NCBI RefSeq assembly: GCF_014174495.1
Contig: NZ_JACJHR010000020.1
Location: 62,001 to 126,000 of the forward strand
Length of the DNA: 64,000 bases
Source of the DNA: Amycolatopsis echigonensis
Lineage (GTDB): Bacteria > Actinomycetota > Actinomycetes > Mycobacteriales > Pseudonocardiaceae
Direction: 5' to 3'
Made by a program: the position numbers and the translations under genes. The notes beneath the pieces were generated by a model. The model was not told where the DNA came from, did no database searches, and saw only the letters and a program-made list of their open reading frames with translations. Below, in pieces: positions 54,894-62,877 of the stretch (its first letter is position 1; each line of letters starts with the position of its first letter).

Positions 54894-55130
54894 GTGGCAG
54901 GGCGGGACGACAGTGCGGTGCGGAACGAGTGGACGGTCGGCTGCCGGGATCTGGCGGGCAGGCGGCGCGACGTGACGGTGTTCGTGAGCAGCGACGACAA
55001 AGTCGTCCTGGTCGCGCCGCCGGGAGAGGCGGCCGTGCTGGGGCCGCTGGAGGTCGGGCGGCTGCGCGCGGCCCTGCGCGACGCCGTGGTGGCCACCGCG
55101 ACGTCGGCGCGACGCACCGGCACCGACTGA
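54894..55130 (+). CDS. Small hypothetical protein
   Basis: 78 residues from GTG 54894 behind GGAGGGCGAG. Reads NEWTVGCRDLAGRRRDVTVF, VSSDDKVVLVAPPGEAAVLG and LEVGRLRAALRDAVV: a short beta-rich segment then a helix. I do not recognise the family. Separated by 65 bases from the reductase gene downstream, so not clearly co-transcribed. Confidence 0.55.
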   Translation: MAGRDDSAVRNEWTVGCRDLAGRRRDVTVFVSSDDKVVLVAPPGEAAVLGPLEVGRLRAALRDAVVATATSARRTGTD

Positions 55131-55141
55131 CAACTACCGTT

Positions 55142-55157
55142 CCTACTCATGAGTAGG
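55142..55157. promoter_or_regulatory. Perfect palindromic operator upstream of the double-domain reductase
   Basis: CCTACTCATGAGTAGG, 16 bases, perfect. 39 bases before the ATG at 55196. TACTCATGAGTA-like sites are typical of TetR-family repressors; no TetR gene is adjacent, so the regulator is unlinked. Confidence 0.7.
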
Positions 55158-55195
55158 TAGAGTCGGCACCCGCAGACCCCCGAAAGGTGCCGGCC

Positions 55196-57157
55196 ATGAC
55201 CACCTACTTCGTCACGGGCGCGACGGGCTTCCTCGGGAAGCGCCTGGTCGCCCGGTTGCTCGCGCGGCGGGACACGACCGCCGTCCACGTGCTCGTCCGC
55301 AACACCTCGCGCGACCGCCTGGCCGCGCTCGCGCGGGACTGGCCGAACGCCGACCGCCTGGTCCCCGCCGTCGGCGACCTCACCGAACCGCTGCTCGGCC
55401 TCGACCCGACCGGCTACGACGGGGTCGACCACGTCGTCCACCTCGGTGCGATCTACGACTTCACCGCCGACGACGCGGCGAACCGGGCCGCGAACGTCGA
55501 CGGCACCCGGAACCTGCTCGCCTTCGCCGCGGCCGCCGGCGCGCGGCTGCTGCACCACGTTTCGTCCATCGCCGTCGCGGGCGATCACGCCGGGCGGTTC
55601 ACTGAAGCCGACTTCGACCTCGGCCAGTCCTTCAGTTCTCCGTATCACGCGACGAAGTTCGAGGCCGAGAAGCTGGTTCGCGCCCAATCCGACGTGCCGT
55701 TCCGCGTCTACCGGCCCTCGGCGGTCGTGGGCGATTCGCGGACCGGCGAGATGGACAAGATCGACGGCCCGTACTACTTCCTGCCCGCGATCTCGCGCCT
55801 CGCCGCGCTGCCAAAGCAACTGCCGCTCGTCGCGCCTGAGCTCGGGGCCACCAACCTCGTCCCGGTCGACTACGTCGTCGCCGCGATGGAAAACCTCATG
55901 CACCGCGAAGCGCCTTCGGGCAGTACGTACCACCTCGCTTCGCCGCGACCGCAGAAGCTGCACGAGGTCTACAACGCCTTCGCCCGCGTCGCCGGAGCGC
56001 CGCGCGTACGCAGGACGGTGCCGTCAGGCTTGCTTCGCAGCACAGCGTCTCGCCTCGCGACCGCTGTGGACCGCCTGCCGACTGGACGGGCAACGCGCGC
56101 GGCAGTGTTGACAGAGCTGGGAATTCCGCTCGAAGTACTCCCCCACCTGAACATGGAAGTGGAGTTCGACACCGCGCGCACCACTTCGGAGCTGTACGGC
56201 AGCGGCGTCCACCTTCCCGAGCTTCGCGACTACGCCGAACCGCTGTACCGCTACTGGCGGACGCATCTCGACCCGGACCACGCTCGCCGTCCAGGGCTTA
56301 AAGGGCGCGTTGTCCTCGTTACCGGGGCGTCGTCCGGTATCGGTCGCGCCAGTGCGCTCGCTGTTGCGCGTCGCGGTGCGAAGGTGCTTCTCGTCGCGCG
56401 CCGTGCCGAAGAACTCGAAGACGTGCGTAGCGAGATCACCGCGGCTGGCGGCGAAGCAGCGGCGTACCCGTGCGACCTCACTGACGGCGACGCGGTCGAC
56501 AGTCTCGTGAAGGCAGTCCTCGCCGACCACGGTGCGGTGGACGTCTTGGTGAACAACGCCGGACGCTCCATCCGACGCTCGGTACAGCTGTCGACGGAAC
56601 GCTTCCACGACTACGAACGCACCATGGCCATCAACTACTTCGGCCCAGTGCGGCTGATCCTCGGCCTGCTGCCGTCGATGACCGAACGCCGGTTCGGCCA
56701 CATCGTGAACGTCACCACGCAGGGCCTGCAGACCGACACCCCGCGCTTTTCCGCTTACCTGGCTTCGAAAGCCGCGCTCGAGGAGTTCGGCCTGACCGCC
56801 GGGCGCGAGACGCTGTCCGACGGCGTCACGTTCTCCTCGGTCCGGATGCCGTTGGTGCGCACGGACATGATCGCGCCGACCGGGTCGTACCGCGGGCTGC
56901 CCGCGAGTTCGCCGGAACGCGCCGCGTCACTGGTGGTGAAGGCGATCGAGCAGCGGCCGCAGATCCTGAGCCTGCCCGAGGGCCGGGCCGCGGAACTGGC
57001 CTCGCTGGCCATGCCGGACCTCGCGCGATTCGCGGCGCACCTCGTGTACCGGGTAATGCCGGAATCCGCGCCAGAAGCCAAAAAGCGGCCCCGGCAGCCC
57101 GCTCCGGCGGCGGTCGCGGGGACGCTCACGCGACTCGCGTGGCGACGGAAGGCTTGA
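55196..57157 (+). CDS. Two-domain reductase: thioester-reductase-like epimerase fused to an SDR
   Basis: 653 residues from ATG 55196. Residues 1 to ~365 form an extended SDR (FVTGATGFLGKRLVARLL, HVSSIAVAGDH, YHATKFEAEKLV). From ~372 follows a classical SDR (VTGASSGIGRASALAVARRG, NNAGRSIRRS, catalytic Tyr521/Lys525 in YLASK). The layout matches the mycobacterial acyl-CoA/aldehyde reductase Rv3391 (AcrA1), which makes fatty aldehydes or alcohols. Activity here is inferred. Sits behind a perfect palindrome, so it is repressed under some condition. Confidence 0.88.
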   Translation: MTTYFVTGATGFLGKRLVARLLARRDTTAVHVLVRNTSRDRLAALARDWPNADRLVPAVGDLTEPLLGLDPTGYDGVDHVVHLGAIYDFTADDAANRAANVDGTRNLLAFAAAAGARLLHHVSSIAVAGDHAGRFTEADFDLGQSFSSPYHATKFEAEKLVRAQSDVPFRVYRPSAVVGDSRTGEMDKIDGPYYFLPAISRLAALPKQLPLVAPELGATNLVPVDYVVAAMENLMHREAPSGSTYHLASPRPQKLHEVYNAFARVAGAPRVRRTVPSGLLRSTASRLATAVDRLPTGRATRAAVLTELGIPLEVLPHLNMEVEFDTARTTSELYGSGVHLPELRDYAEPLYRYWRTHLDPDHARRPGLKGRVVLVTGASSGIGRASALAVARRGAKVLLVARRAEELEDVRSEITAAGGEAAAYPCDLTDGDAVDSLVKAVLADHGAVDVLVNNAGRSIRRSVQLSTERFHDYERTMAINYFGPVRLILGLLPSMTERRFGHIVNVTTQGLQTDTPRFSAYLASKAALEEFGLTAGRETLSDGVTFSSVRMPLVRTDMIAPTGSYRGLPASSPERAASLVVKAIEQRPQILSLPEGRAAELASLAMPDLARFAAHLVYRVMPESAPEAKKRPRQPAPAAVAGTLTRLAWRRKA

Positions 57158-57169
57158 GTCTTCCGCGGT

Positions 57170-57191
57170 GTGAGCCGGAATCGCCGCTCAC
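57170..57191. terminator. Weak hairpin between convergent genes
   Basis: GTGAGC - 10 bases - GCTCAC in the 30-base gap between two convergent stops, overlapping the MocR stop. Six base pairs only. Confidence 0.4.
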
Positions 57192-58519
57192 GAGTCCACC
57201 AGCGTGTCGTCCGGCGAACCGCTCGCCAGCCCGGCGAGCACGTCCAGCGCACTCGCCAGCGTCGCCTCCGAAGGTGCGGACACCGCGATCCGCACCGCGT
57301 TCGGCGCGTGCCCCGGCACCACCGAGAACGCCGCCGCCGGGGACAACGCGATCCCCCGGCGGGCAGCGGCGGCCACGAAGGTCTCGGCCCGCCACTGGTC
57401 CGGCAGCACCCACCACCGGTGGTAAGCCGAAGCGTCGCCGTGCACCTGGAAGCCCGCCAGCCGGTCCGCCACGATCCTCGCCCGCGCCCCGGCGTCGGCG
57501 CGCTTCGCCGCTTCGACCTCCGTCAGCACGCCGCCGGTGATCCACCGCCGCGCCGCCTCCACGGAGAACCGCGACGCCGGCCACCCGCCGGACCGGATCG
57601 TGCTCGCCAGCCGCGGAACCCACGGCGGCGGCACCACGAGGAACCCGGCGGTGAGCCCGGGCGCGACGCGTTTCGACAGGCTGTCCACGAAAACCGTCCG
57701 CTCCGGCATCAGCGCGGCGAGCGGTTCGGTGTCCGGGCGAAGAAAGGTGTAGATGCCGTCCTCGACCACCGGCAGGTCCAGCCTCCGGACGGTCTCCGCC
57801 AGTTCGGCGCGACGCTGCGGCGGCATCGTGGTGCCGAGCGGGTTGTGGAGGGTCGGCTGTACGTACAGCGCCCGCACTGGAGCGCTCGCCGCGAGCGCGG
57901 CCGGGACCAGGCCGTGCGCGTCGGTCTCGATCGGCACCAGCTCGATGCCGAGCCGGGTCGCCACGGCTTTGACCACCGGATACGTCAGAGATTCGACCGC
58001 CAGCCGCTCGCCGGTCGGCACGAACGCCGCGAGCGCGGCCGCGATGCCCTGCCGTCCGTTTCCCGCGACCAGCACCGATTCCGGGTCCGGCGTCCAGGCG
58101 CCGCGCGCGAGCATCGTGACTGCCGCCTCGCGGACCGCTCTGGTGCCGGCCGCGCCGAGCGGATGCAGTGCGTCGGTGAAGACGTCCGCGCGCAGCACGG
58201 GTTCGAGTGCTTGCGCCAGCTTGGCCGATTGGCTCGGCAGCACGGCGAAGTTCAGTTCGAGATCCACGCGCGCGTCGCCGGGTTCGGACAGCGCCGGTTC
58301 GGGACCGGGCTTCGCCGCGCGCACGAAGGTGCCCCGGCCGACCTCGCCGATCGCCAGGCCGCGGCGGACGAGTTCGCCGTACACGCGGGCCGCGGTGGAG
58401 CCGGCGATGCCGCGGTCGCGCGCGAAACGGCGCTGCGGCGGCAGCCGATCGCCGGGGCGCAGCCGACCGGCCTCGATGTCGGCGGCGAGTTCGTCCGCGA
58501 CGACGCGGTAGTCGTCCAT
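57188..58519 (-). CDS. MocR-type GntR regulator with aminotransferase domain
   Basis: 443 residues from ATG 58519; a start 13 codons earlier is possible. N-terminal GntR winged helix (RVVADELAADIEAGRLRPGD, GIAGSTAARVYGELVRRG), then a fold-type I aminotransferase domain (GNGRQGIAAALAAF, YVQPTLHNPLGTTMP) with the PLP Lys in DSLSKRVAPG. MocR proteins use PLP-amine adducts as signals rather than doing transamination. Divergent from the iron-regulated ATPase gene, 116 bases apart. Target unknown. Confidence 0.9.
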   Translation of the reverse strand: MDDYRVVADELAADIEAGRLRPGDRLPPQRRFARDRGIAGSTAARVYGELVRRGLAIGEVGRGTFVRAAKPGPEPALSEPGDARVDLELNFAVLPSQSAKLAQALEPVLRADVFTDALHPLGAAGTRAVREAAVTMLARGAWTPDPESVLVAGNGRQGIAAALAAFVPTGERLAVESLTYPVVKAVATRLGIELVPIETDAHGLVPAALAASAPVRALYVQPTLHNPLGTTMPPQRRAELAETVRRLDLPVVEDGIYTFLRPDTEPLAALMPERTVFVDSLSKRVAPGLTAGFLVVPPPWVPRLASTIRSGGWPASRFSVEAARRWITGGVLTEVEAAKRADAGARARIVADRLAGFQVHGDASAYHRWWVLPDQWRAETFVAAAARRGIALSPAAAFSVVPGHAPNAVRIAVSAPSEATLASALDVLAGLASGSPDDTLVDS

Positions 58520-58616
58520 CCCACCCTCGCTCTGCCGGGATTCTCCCGGACGCATCATGGCACCGGCCGGTCACTGGTCGCTCATGCGACCCGCGGAACT
58601 CCCCGAACGAGGGTCA

Positions 58617-58635
58617 CTAGGTTAGCCTTACCTGT
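58617..58635 (+). promoter_or_regulatory. IdeR/DtxR iron box
   Basis: CTAGGTTAGCCTTACCTGT matches the 19-base consensus TTAGGTTAGGCTAACCTAA at 14 positions. It touches the GTG start of the ATPase gene, so iron-loaded IdeR would block it when iron is plentiful. Confidence 0.85.
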
Positions 58636-59445
58636 GTGGCACTGACGAGCGAAGAGACCCGCCTGCACGCTGAGGACCTGACGCTGGCCTACGACGGCCG
58701 CACGGTCGCCGAACGGCTCGGCGTGGTCATCCCGGACAAGTCGTTCACCGTCATCGTCGGCCCCAACGCCTGCGGCAAGACGACGCTGCTGCGCGCGCTC
58801 GCGCGAATGCTGAAGCCGCGCGAGGGCTCGGTGTACCTCGACGGCGAGGTGATCTCCAGCTACGGAGCGAAGGAGGTCGCGCGACGGCTCGGCCTGCTGC
58901 CGCAAAGCTCGATCGCGCCAGACGGGATCACCGTGTCCGACCTGGTCGCGCGCGGCCGCTACCCGCACCAGAAACTGCTGCGCCAATGGTCCCGCGAGGA
59001 CGCGAAGGTGGTCGCCGATTCCATGCGCGCGACCGGCGTCGACGACCTCGCCGAGCGGATGGTCGACGAGCTGTCCGGCGGGCAGCGCCAGCGCGTCTGG
59101 ATGGCCATGGCGCTGGCCCAGCAGACCGACCTGCTGCTGCTCGACGAGCCGACGACGTACCTGGACATCGCGCACCAGCTCGACATCCTCGACCTGTGCG
59201 CGACGCTGCACAGCGAGCAGGGCCGCACCCTCGTCGCGGTGCTGCACGACCTCAACCACGCGGCCCGGTACGCGACGCACCTGATCGCGATGCGCGACGG
59301 GAAGGTGCTGGCCACGGGGACGCGGGAAGAGGTCGTGACGGCGGAGAACGTCGAGCGGATCTTCGAGCTGCCATGCCGGGTGATGGAGTGCCCGGAGAGC
59401 GGAAGCCCGATGGTGATCCCGAAGGTCAGCCGCCGGGCAGCCTGA
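58636..59445 (+). CDS. Ferric-siderophore ABC transporter ATP-binding protein
   Basis: 269 residues from GTG 58636; a GTG two bases earlier is out of frame. FecE-type ATPase: Walker A GPNACGKTT, signature LSGGQRQRVWMAMAL, Walker B LLLLDEPTTYLD, switch VLHDLNHAARYA. PHQKLLRQWSREDAKVV is typical of siderophore importers. No permease or binding-protein gene is next to it, so it must serve one encoded elsewhere. The iron box abuts the start, leaving almost no leader, which suggests a leaderless mRNA. Confidence 0.92.
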   Translation: MALTSEETRLHAEDLTLAYDGRTVAERLGVVIPDKSFTVIVGPNACGKTTLLRALARMLKPREGSVYLDGEVISSYGAKEVARRLGLLPQSSIAPDGITVSDLVARGRYPHQKLLRQWSREDAKVVADSMRATGVDDLAERMVDELSGGQRQRVWMAMALAQQTDLLLLDEPTTYLDIAHQLDILDLCATLHSEQGRTLVAVLHDLNHAARYATHLIAMRDGKVLATGTREEVVTAENVERIFELPCRVMECPESGSPMVIPKVSRRAA

Positions 59446-59447
59446 CC

Positions 59448-61265
59448 TCAGCGGCGGGCCGTGAAGGACCGCCACACGTCCGCGGGCACCGACGAACCGG
59501 TCACCTTCTTGCCCTCCGCGTCGATCAACCGGCGGTCGTCGTCGGACCCCAGCCACACCGCCGTCGCCAGCTGCGGGGTGTAGCCGACCGCCCAGGTGTC
59601 CTGGTTGTCGCGTGAATTGCCGCGTTCGAACTCGCCGGTGCGCAGAGCCGCCGGGCGACCGTCCGGCAGCCTCGTCCGCAACGCCGAAGTCACGTCCTGC
59701 GCCACGGTCTCCGGAACTGCGGAAACCGGCTGGTTTTCGTGCTGCCACACGACTTTCCCCGACCGATCGAGCACCTTGTCCACCAGGTGCACCGCCGCGT
59801 GCATCCCGTTCGCGGCGTACGTCGCGTATGCGCCGGCCACGTCGAGCGGCCGCATCGGATACCGGCCGACGACGATGCCCGAGCCAATCGTGACGCCGTC
59901 CTGTTCGCGCATGGTCGGCGTGCCGTCCACCTCGTCCGGAATCCCCGCCGCACGCGCCGCCGCGCTCACCTCGTCGACGCCGATCTTCTTGGAGACCGAG
60001 ATGAACGGCGTGTCCGCGCCGGAGGCCAAGGCGCTGCGCAGGGTGCAGGGCTGCGGGCACTTCGGCGGATAGTCGAACTTCTCGCCGAGGTACTGAATTT
60101 CCCTGGGGGCAGCCACTTTCCCGTTCAGCGACATCCCGTTCTTCAACCCGGCCGCCGCGGTGAACGGATAGAACGCTGAACCGAGCGCGTGCCCGGTTGC
60201 GGCATAGTCCCGGACGCCGTTGTTGCCGCCGTCGTACGCGCGCACTGCACCGTTCGTCGGATCGACGGCCACCAGCGCACCGCGGAACTCTGCTGGCTCG
60301 CCCTTCAACCGGTCGCTCAGCGCGGCGTGCGCGCCGGCCTGCAACCCTGGGTCCAGCGTGGTCTGGACGGTCAGATTCCCTTGCTGCAACCGGGAAAGCG
60401 AGAATCCCGCCGTTTCCAGTTCGGCAATCACTCGCTGCTTGAGGTGGTACTGGTCGTAGCTCAGGCTCACGCGCGTCTCCGCGGGCGGCTTGATTTCCGC
60501 GCCCGGATAAGCCATGCCGTCAGCGTTCTTCACATACCCGCGTTCGACCAGCTTGTCCCGCACGTACCGCCAGCGCTTCGCCGCGTGCTCGTCGCCGGAC
60601 ACCGCCGGATCGTGCACCGACGGCGACTGGATCATCCCGGCCAGGAACGCGGCCTCGCTCCAGGTGATGCTGTTGTCGAGCGGGCGGCCGAAAAACGCGT
60701 TCATCGCCGCGGCCGGACCGAAAGTGTTGCGGCCGAAGGAAATGATGTTGGCGTAGCTCTCGAAGATCTGTTCCTTGCTCTGCTGCTGGGTGATTTTCGT
60801 GGCGAGCACGAGTTCCTGCATTTTCCGGCAGAGCGTCGAATCCTCGTCGCCGGTCGATTTCTTGATGTACTGCTGGGTGATCCCGGACCCGCCGCCGACG
60901 CCGGTCAGGAACGCGCGGCCGATCCCGGTCGGGTCGAAACCGGAGTTGGCCCAGAAGGTCGGGTCCTCGGTGGCGACGATGGCGTCGCGCAGCTTCTGCG
61001 GGATCTGGTCGAACGGCACGAACCGCCGGTCGCCGCCCGGGGGCACGACGCGCAGCAGTTCGCTGCCGTCGGCGTACTTCAGCGTGACGGTTTTGCCGAG
61101 CGAGGCGAGGACGTCCTGCGGGCTGCGGACGTCCAGCAGCAGGTACGCGATCCAGAACGCGAGCAGCGGCACGCCGACCGCGAATCCGGTCAGGTAGTAG
61201 GCACCCTTGCGGATGCGGCGCCACGTGCGACGGGCGGATTGGTCACTCTCCGGGGCTGGCTCCAC
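59448..61265 (-). CDS. Class A penicillin-binding protein with degenerate transpeptidase motifs
   Basis: 605 residues, GTG start. One N-terminal membrane span (about 25-45), then a GT51 glycosyltransferase (ATEDPTFW, GGSGITQQYIK, KMQELVLATKITQQQSKEQIFESYANIISFG) that looks intact. The C-terminal domain has a transpeptidase layout but the catalytic motifs changed: SxxK reads SAFY (Ser363, with Tyr in place of Lys; TAT at 60168-60170), SxN reads GAD, KTG reads RTG (59634-59642). Glycan polymerisation is expected; peptide cross-linking and beta-lactam binding probably are lost. Stands just ahead of a GntR gene's 3' end on the same strand. Confidence 0.88.
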   Translation of the reverse strand: MEPAPESDQSARRTWRRIRKGAYYLTGFAVGVPLLAFWIAYLLLDVRSPQDVLASLGKTVTLKYADGSELLRVVPPGGDRRFVPFDQIPQKLRDAIVATEDPTFWANSGFDPTGIGRAFLTGVGGGSGITQQYIKKSTGDEDSTLCRKMQELVLATKITQQQSKEQIFESYANIISFGRNTFGPAAAMNAFFGRPLDNSITWSEAAFLAGMIQSPSVHDPAVSGDEHAAKRWRYVRDKLVERGYVKNADGMAYPGAEIKPPAETRVSLSYDQYHLKQRVIAELETAGFSLSRLQQGNLTVQTTLDPGLQAGAHAALSDRLKGEPAEFRGALVAVDPTNGAVRAYDGGNNGVRDYAATGHALGSAFYPFTAAAGLKNGMSLNGKVAAPREIQYLGEKFDYPPKCPQPCTLRSALASGADTPFISVSKKIGVDEVSAAARAAGIPDEVDGTPTMREQDGVTIGSGIVVGRYPMRPLDVAGAYATYAANGMHAAVHLVDKVLDRSGKVVWQHENQPVSAVPETVAQDVTSALRTRLPDGRPAALRTGEFERGNSRDNQDTWAVGYTPQLATAVWLGSDDDRRLIDAEGKKVTGSSVPADVWRSFTARR

Positions 61266-61317
61266 GAAGGAAGGACGACTGAACCAGTGACAAGGTTCTG
61301 CCGAGTCCGTGAATTGC

Positions 61318-62040
61318 TCACGAGAGGAACGCGCGCAGCAACGACGCGGTGCCCTCGATGTGCTCGGCCATCGCCTGCCGGGCGGCGACCGGATCGCCGG
61401 CCAGGATCGCGTCGACGATCGCCTCGTGCTGCGCGTTCGAATGCTCCAGATTGGGTTCGAGCAGCGGAATCCGGTCGAGCAACTGGTTGACTCGCGTCCG
61501 CGCGTCCGCGACCGTGCTGGTCAGCGACGCGGACGCAGTGACCTCGGCGATCGCCAGGTGCAGCCGCGAATCCTTGCGCCGGTAATCGGCGAGACTGGCC
61601 GCGGACGCTTCCGCGAGCGTGCCGGTGAGATGCTGCCGGTCAGCCGGGCTCAACGTGCGCGCCGCGGCCGCCTCCGCGGCACCGGTCTCGAGCACATGCC
61701 GCAGGCACAACGCGTCTTCCAGTCCGGCCGGGTCCACCTGCCCAATCGCGCGCTCCGCGGGCTCCGGCAGTTTCTCGTTCACGAACGTGCCGCCGTACCG
61801 CCCGCGCCGCGACTCGACGTACCCCGCGTCAGCCAGCGCGCGGATCGCCTCCCGCAAGGTCACGCGGCTCACCCCGAGCCGCTCGGCCAGCTCGCGTTCG
61901 GAGGGCAACCGGTCCCCCGCGCCGACGACTCCGAGCCGGATCGCCTGCAACAGCCGCTCGACGGTCTCCTCGAAGGCGTTCCCGGCACGCACTGGCCGGA
62001 ACAGGGCCGCGTTCGCGCTCACCACCGAGGTCGACTCCAC
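61318..62040 (-). CDS. GntR/FadR-family transcriptional regulator
   Basis: 240 residues, GTG start at 62040. Winged helix at about 25-92 (VERLLQAIRLGVVGAGDRLP, LGVSRVTLREAIRALADAGY, GRYGGTFVNEKLP) and FCD domain (ALCLRHVLETGAAEAAAART, SRLHLAIAEVTASASL, HSNAQHEAIVDAIL). Divergent from the ArsR gene with 12 bases between starts, so their promoters overlap. Target and ligand are unknown. Confidence 0.85.
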   Translation of the reverse strand: MESTSVVSANAALFRPVRAGNAFEETVERLLQAIRLGVVGAGDRLPSERELAERLGVSRVTLREAIRALADAGYVESRRGRYGGTFVNEKLPEPAERAIGQVDPAGLEDALCLRHVLETGAAEAAAARTLSPADRQHLTGTLAEASAASLADYRRKDSRLHLAIAEVTASASLTSTVADARTRVNQLLDRIPLLEPNLEHSNAQHEAIVDAILAGDPVAARQAMAEHIEGTASLLRAFLS

Positions 62041-62052
62041 CTGTCCGATTCT

Positions 62053-62697
62053 ATGCTGCCTGGTTGCAGAGAACTCTTTGCAAAGGATCCTCTGCGGTCT
62101 ACTCTACGAAGCCTGCCCGACGAACGCCGAGCCCGCCGGATCGATGCCCGCACCCTGCGCGCGCTGGCGCATCCGCTGCGCATGGAACTGCTCGACCTGC
62201 TGACCGTCGACGGCCCGGCCACCGCGACTGGGCTGGGCAAGCGCGTCGGCGAAAGCTCCGGCACCACGTCGTGGCACCTGCGCCAGCTCGCGGACGCCGG
62301 ACTGGTCGAGGAAGACACCAGCCGGGGCTCGAAGCGCGAACGCTGGTGGAAGGCGGCGCAGGAATCGACCCGGATGCGCGCGGCCGACTTCGTCGACGAT
62401 CCGGAGATGTCCGGACCGCTCATGGCTTTCCTGCACCAGCACGTGGACATCCGCTACCGCGAACAAACGCAGTTCGTCTCGGAACTGCCGCGCTGGGCTG
62501 GCGAATGGCAGGACAGCGCGACGCTGAGCAGCACCCGGATGCCGCTCACGCCGGGCGAATCCCAGCGGATGATCGAAGAAATCGAAGCGGTGATCGAACG
62601 CTACCGCCGCCCTGCCCGTCCCGGCGACGAAACGGTGATCGCGCAGTGGGCCGCGTTCCCGCACGCGAGCGCATCCGAAGACCAGGGAGAATCCTGA
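62053..62697 (+). CDS. ArsR-like winged-helix regulator
   Basis: 214 residues from ATG 62053, the only ATG/GTG before the domain. The domain begins at IDARTLRALAHPLRMELLDL and continues SSGTTSWHLRQLADAGLVEE with a wing SRGSKRERWWK; the rest is helical. The palindrome CTTTGCAAAG lies inside the first ten codons, so the true start may be a later non-standard codon. Followed by a 49-residue protein with a one-base overlap (TGATG). Confidence 0.8.
   Translation: MLPGCRELFAKDPLRSTLRSLPDERRARRIDARTLRALAHPLRMELLDLLTVDGPATATGLGKRVGESSGTTSWHLRQLADAGLVEEDTSRGSKRERWWKAAQESTRMRAADFVDDPEMSGPLMAFLHQHVDIRYREQTQFVSELPRWAGEWQDSATLSSTRMPLTPGESQRMIEEIEAVIERYRRPARPGDETVIAQWAAFPHASASEDQGES
62076..62085. promoter_or_regulatory. 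Candidate operator for the GntR/ArsR divergent pair
   Basis: CTTTGCAAAG, a perfect 10-base palindrome with flanking GAG/CTC bases, about 35 bases from the GntR start. Either regulator could use it. Confidence 0.4.
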
Positions 62698-62846
62698 TGC
62701 ACCCGTTCGTGACCGAATTCGCCGCTGCCCGCCGGGACGAACTGCTCACCGCCGCCGTCCGGCAGCGATTCGGCTGGTGGCTCATGGAACTGGGCCTGCG
62801 CCTGGCCACCCCGAAACGCGGTAAAGGACTCCTCGAAGGAATCTGA
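62697..62846 (+). CDS. 49-residue protein ending inside a palindromic repeat
   Basis: ATG 62697 overlaps the ArsR stop. Reads MHPFVTEFAAARRDELLTAA, then VRQRFGWWLMELGLRLATPK and RGKGLLEGI. The last residues are encoded by the 51-base palindrome at 62819-62869. Small basic helical proteins behind ArsR genes are familiar in actinomycetes but I know of no function. Confidence 0.55.
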   Translation: MHPFVTEFAAARRDELLTAAVRQRFGWWLMELGLRLATPKRGKGLLEGI

Positions 62847-62869
62847 TTCCCTCAAGGAGCCCTTCACGG
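62819..62869. repeat. 51-base palindromic repeat, copy 3
   Basis: CGGTAAAGGACTCCTCGA, GGAATCTGATTCC, TCAAGGAGCCCTTCACGG. It lies between the convergent small gene and sdaA and contains the stop of the former, so it likely terminates both. Confidence 0.85.
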
Positions 62870-62877
62870 AACGAAAA

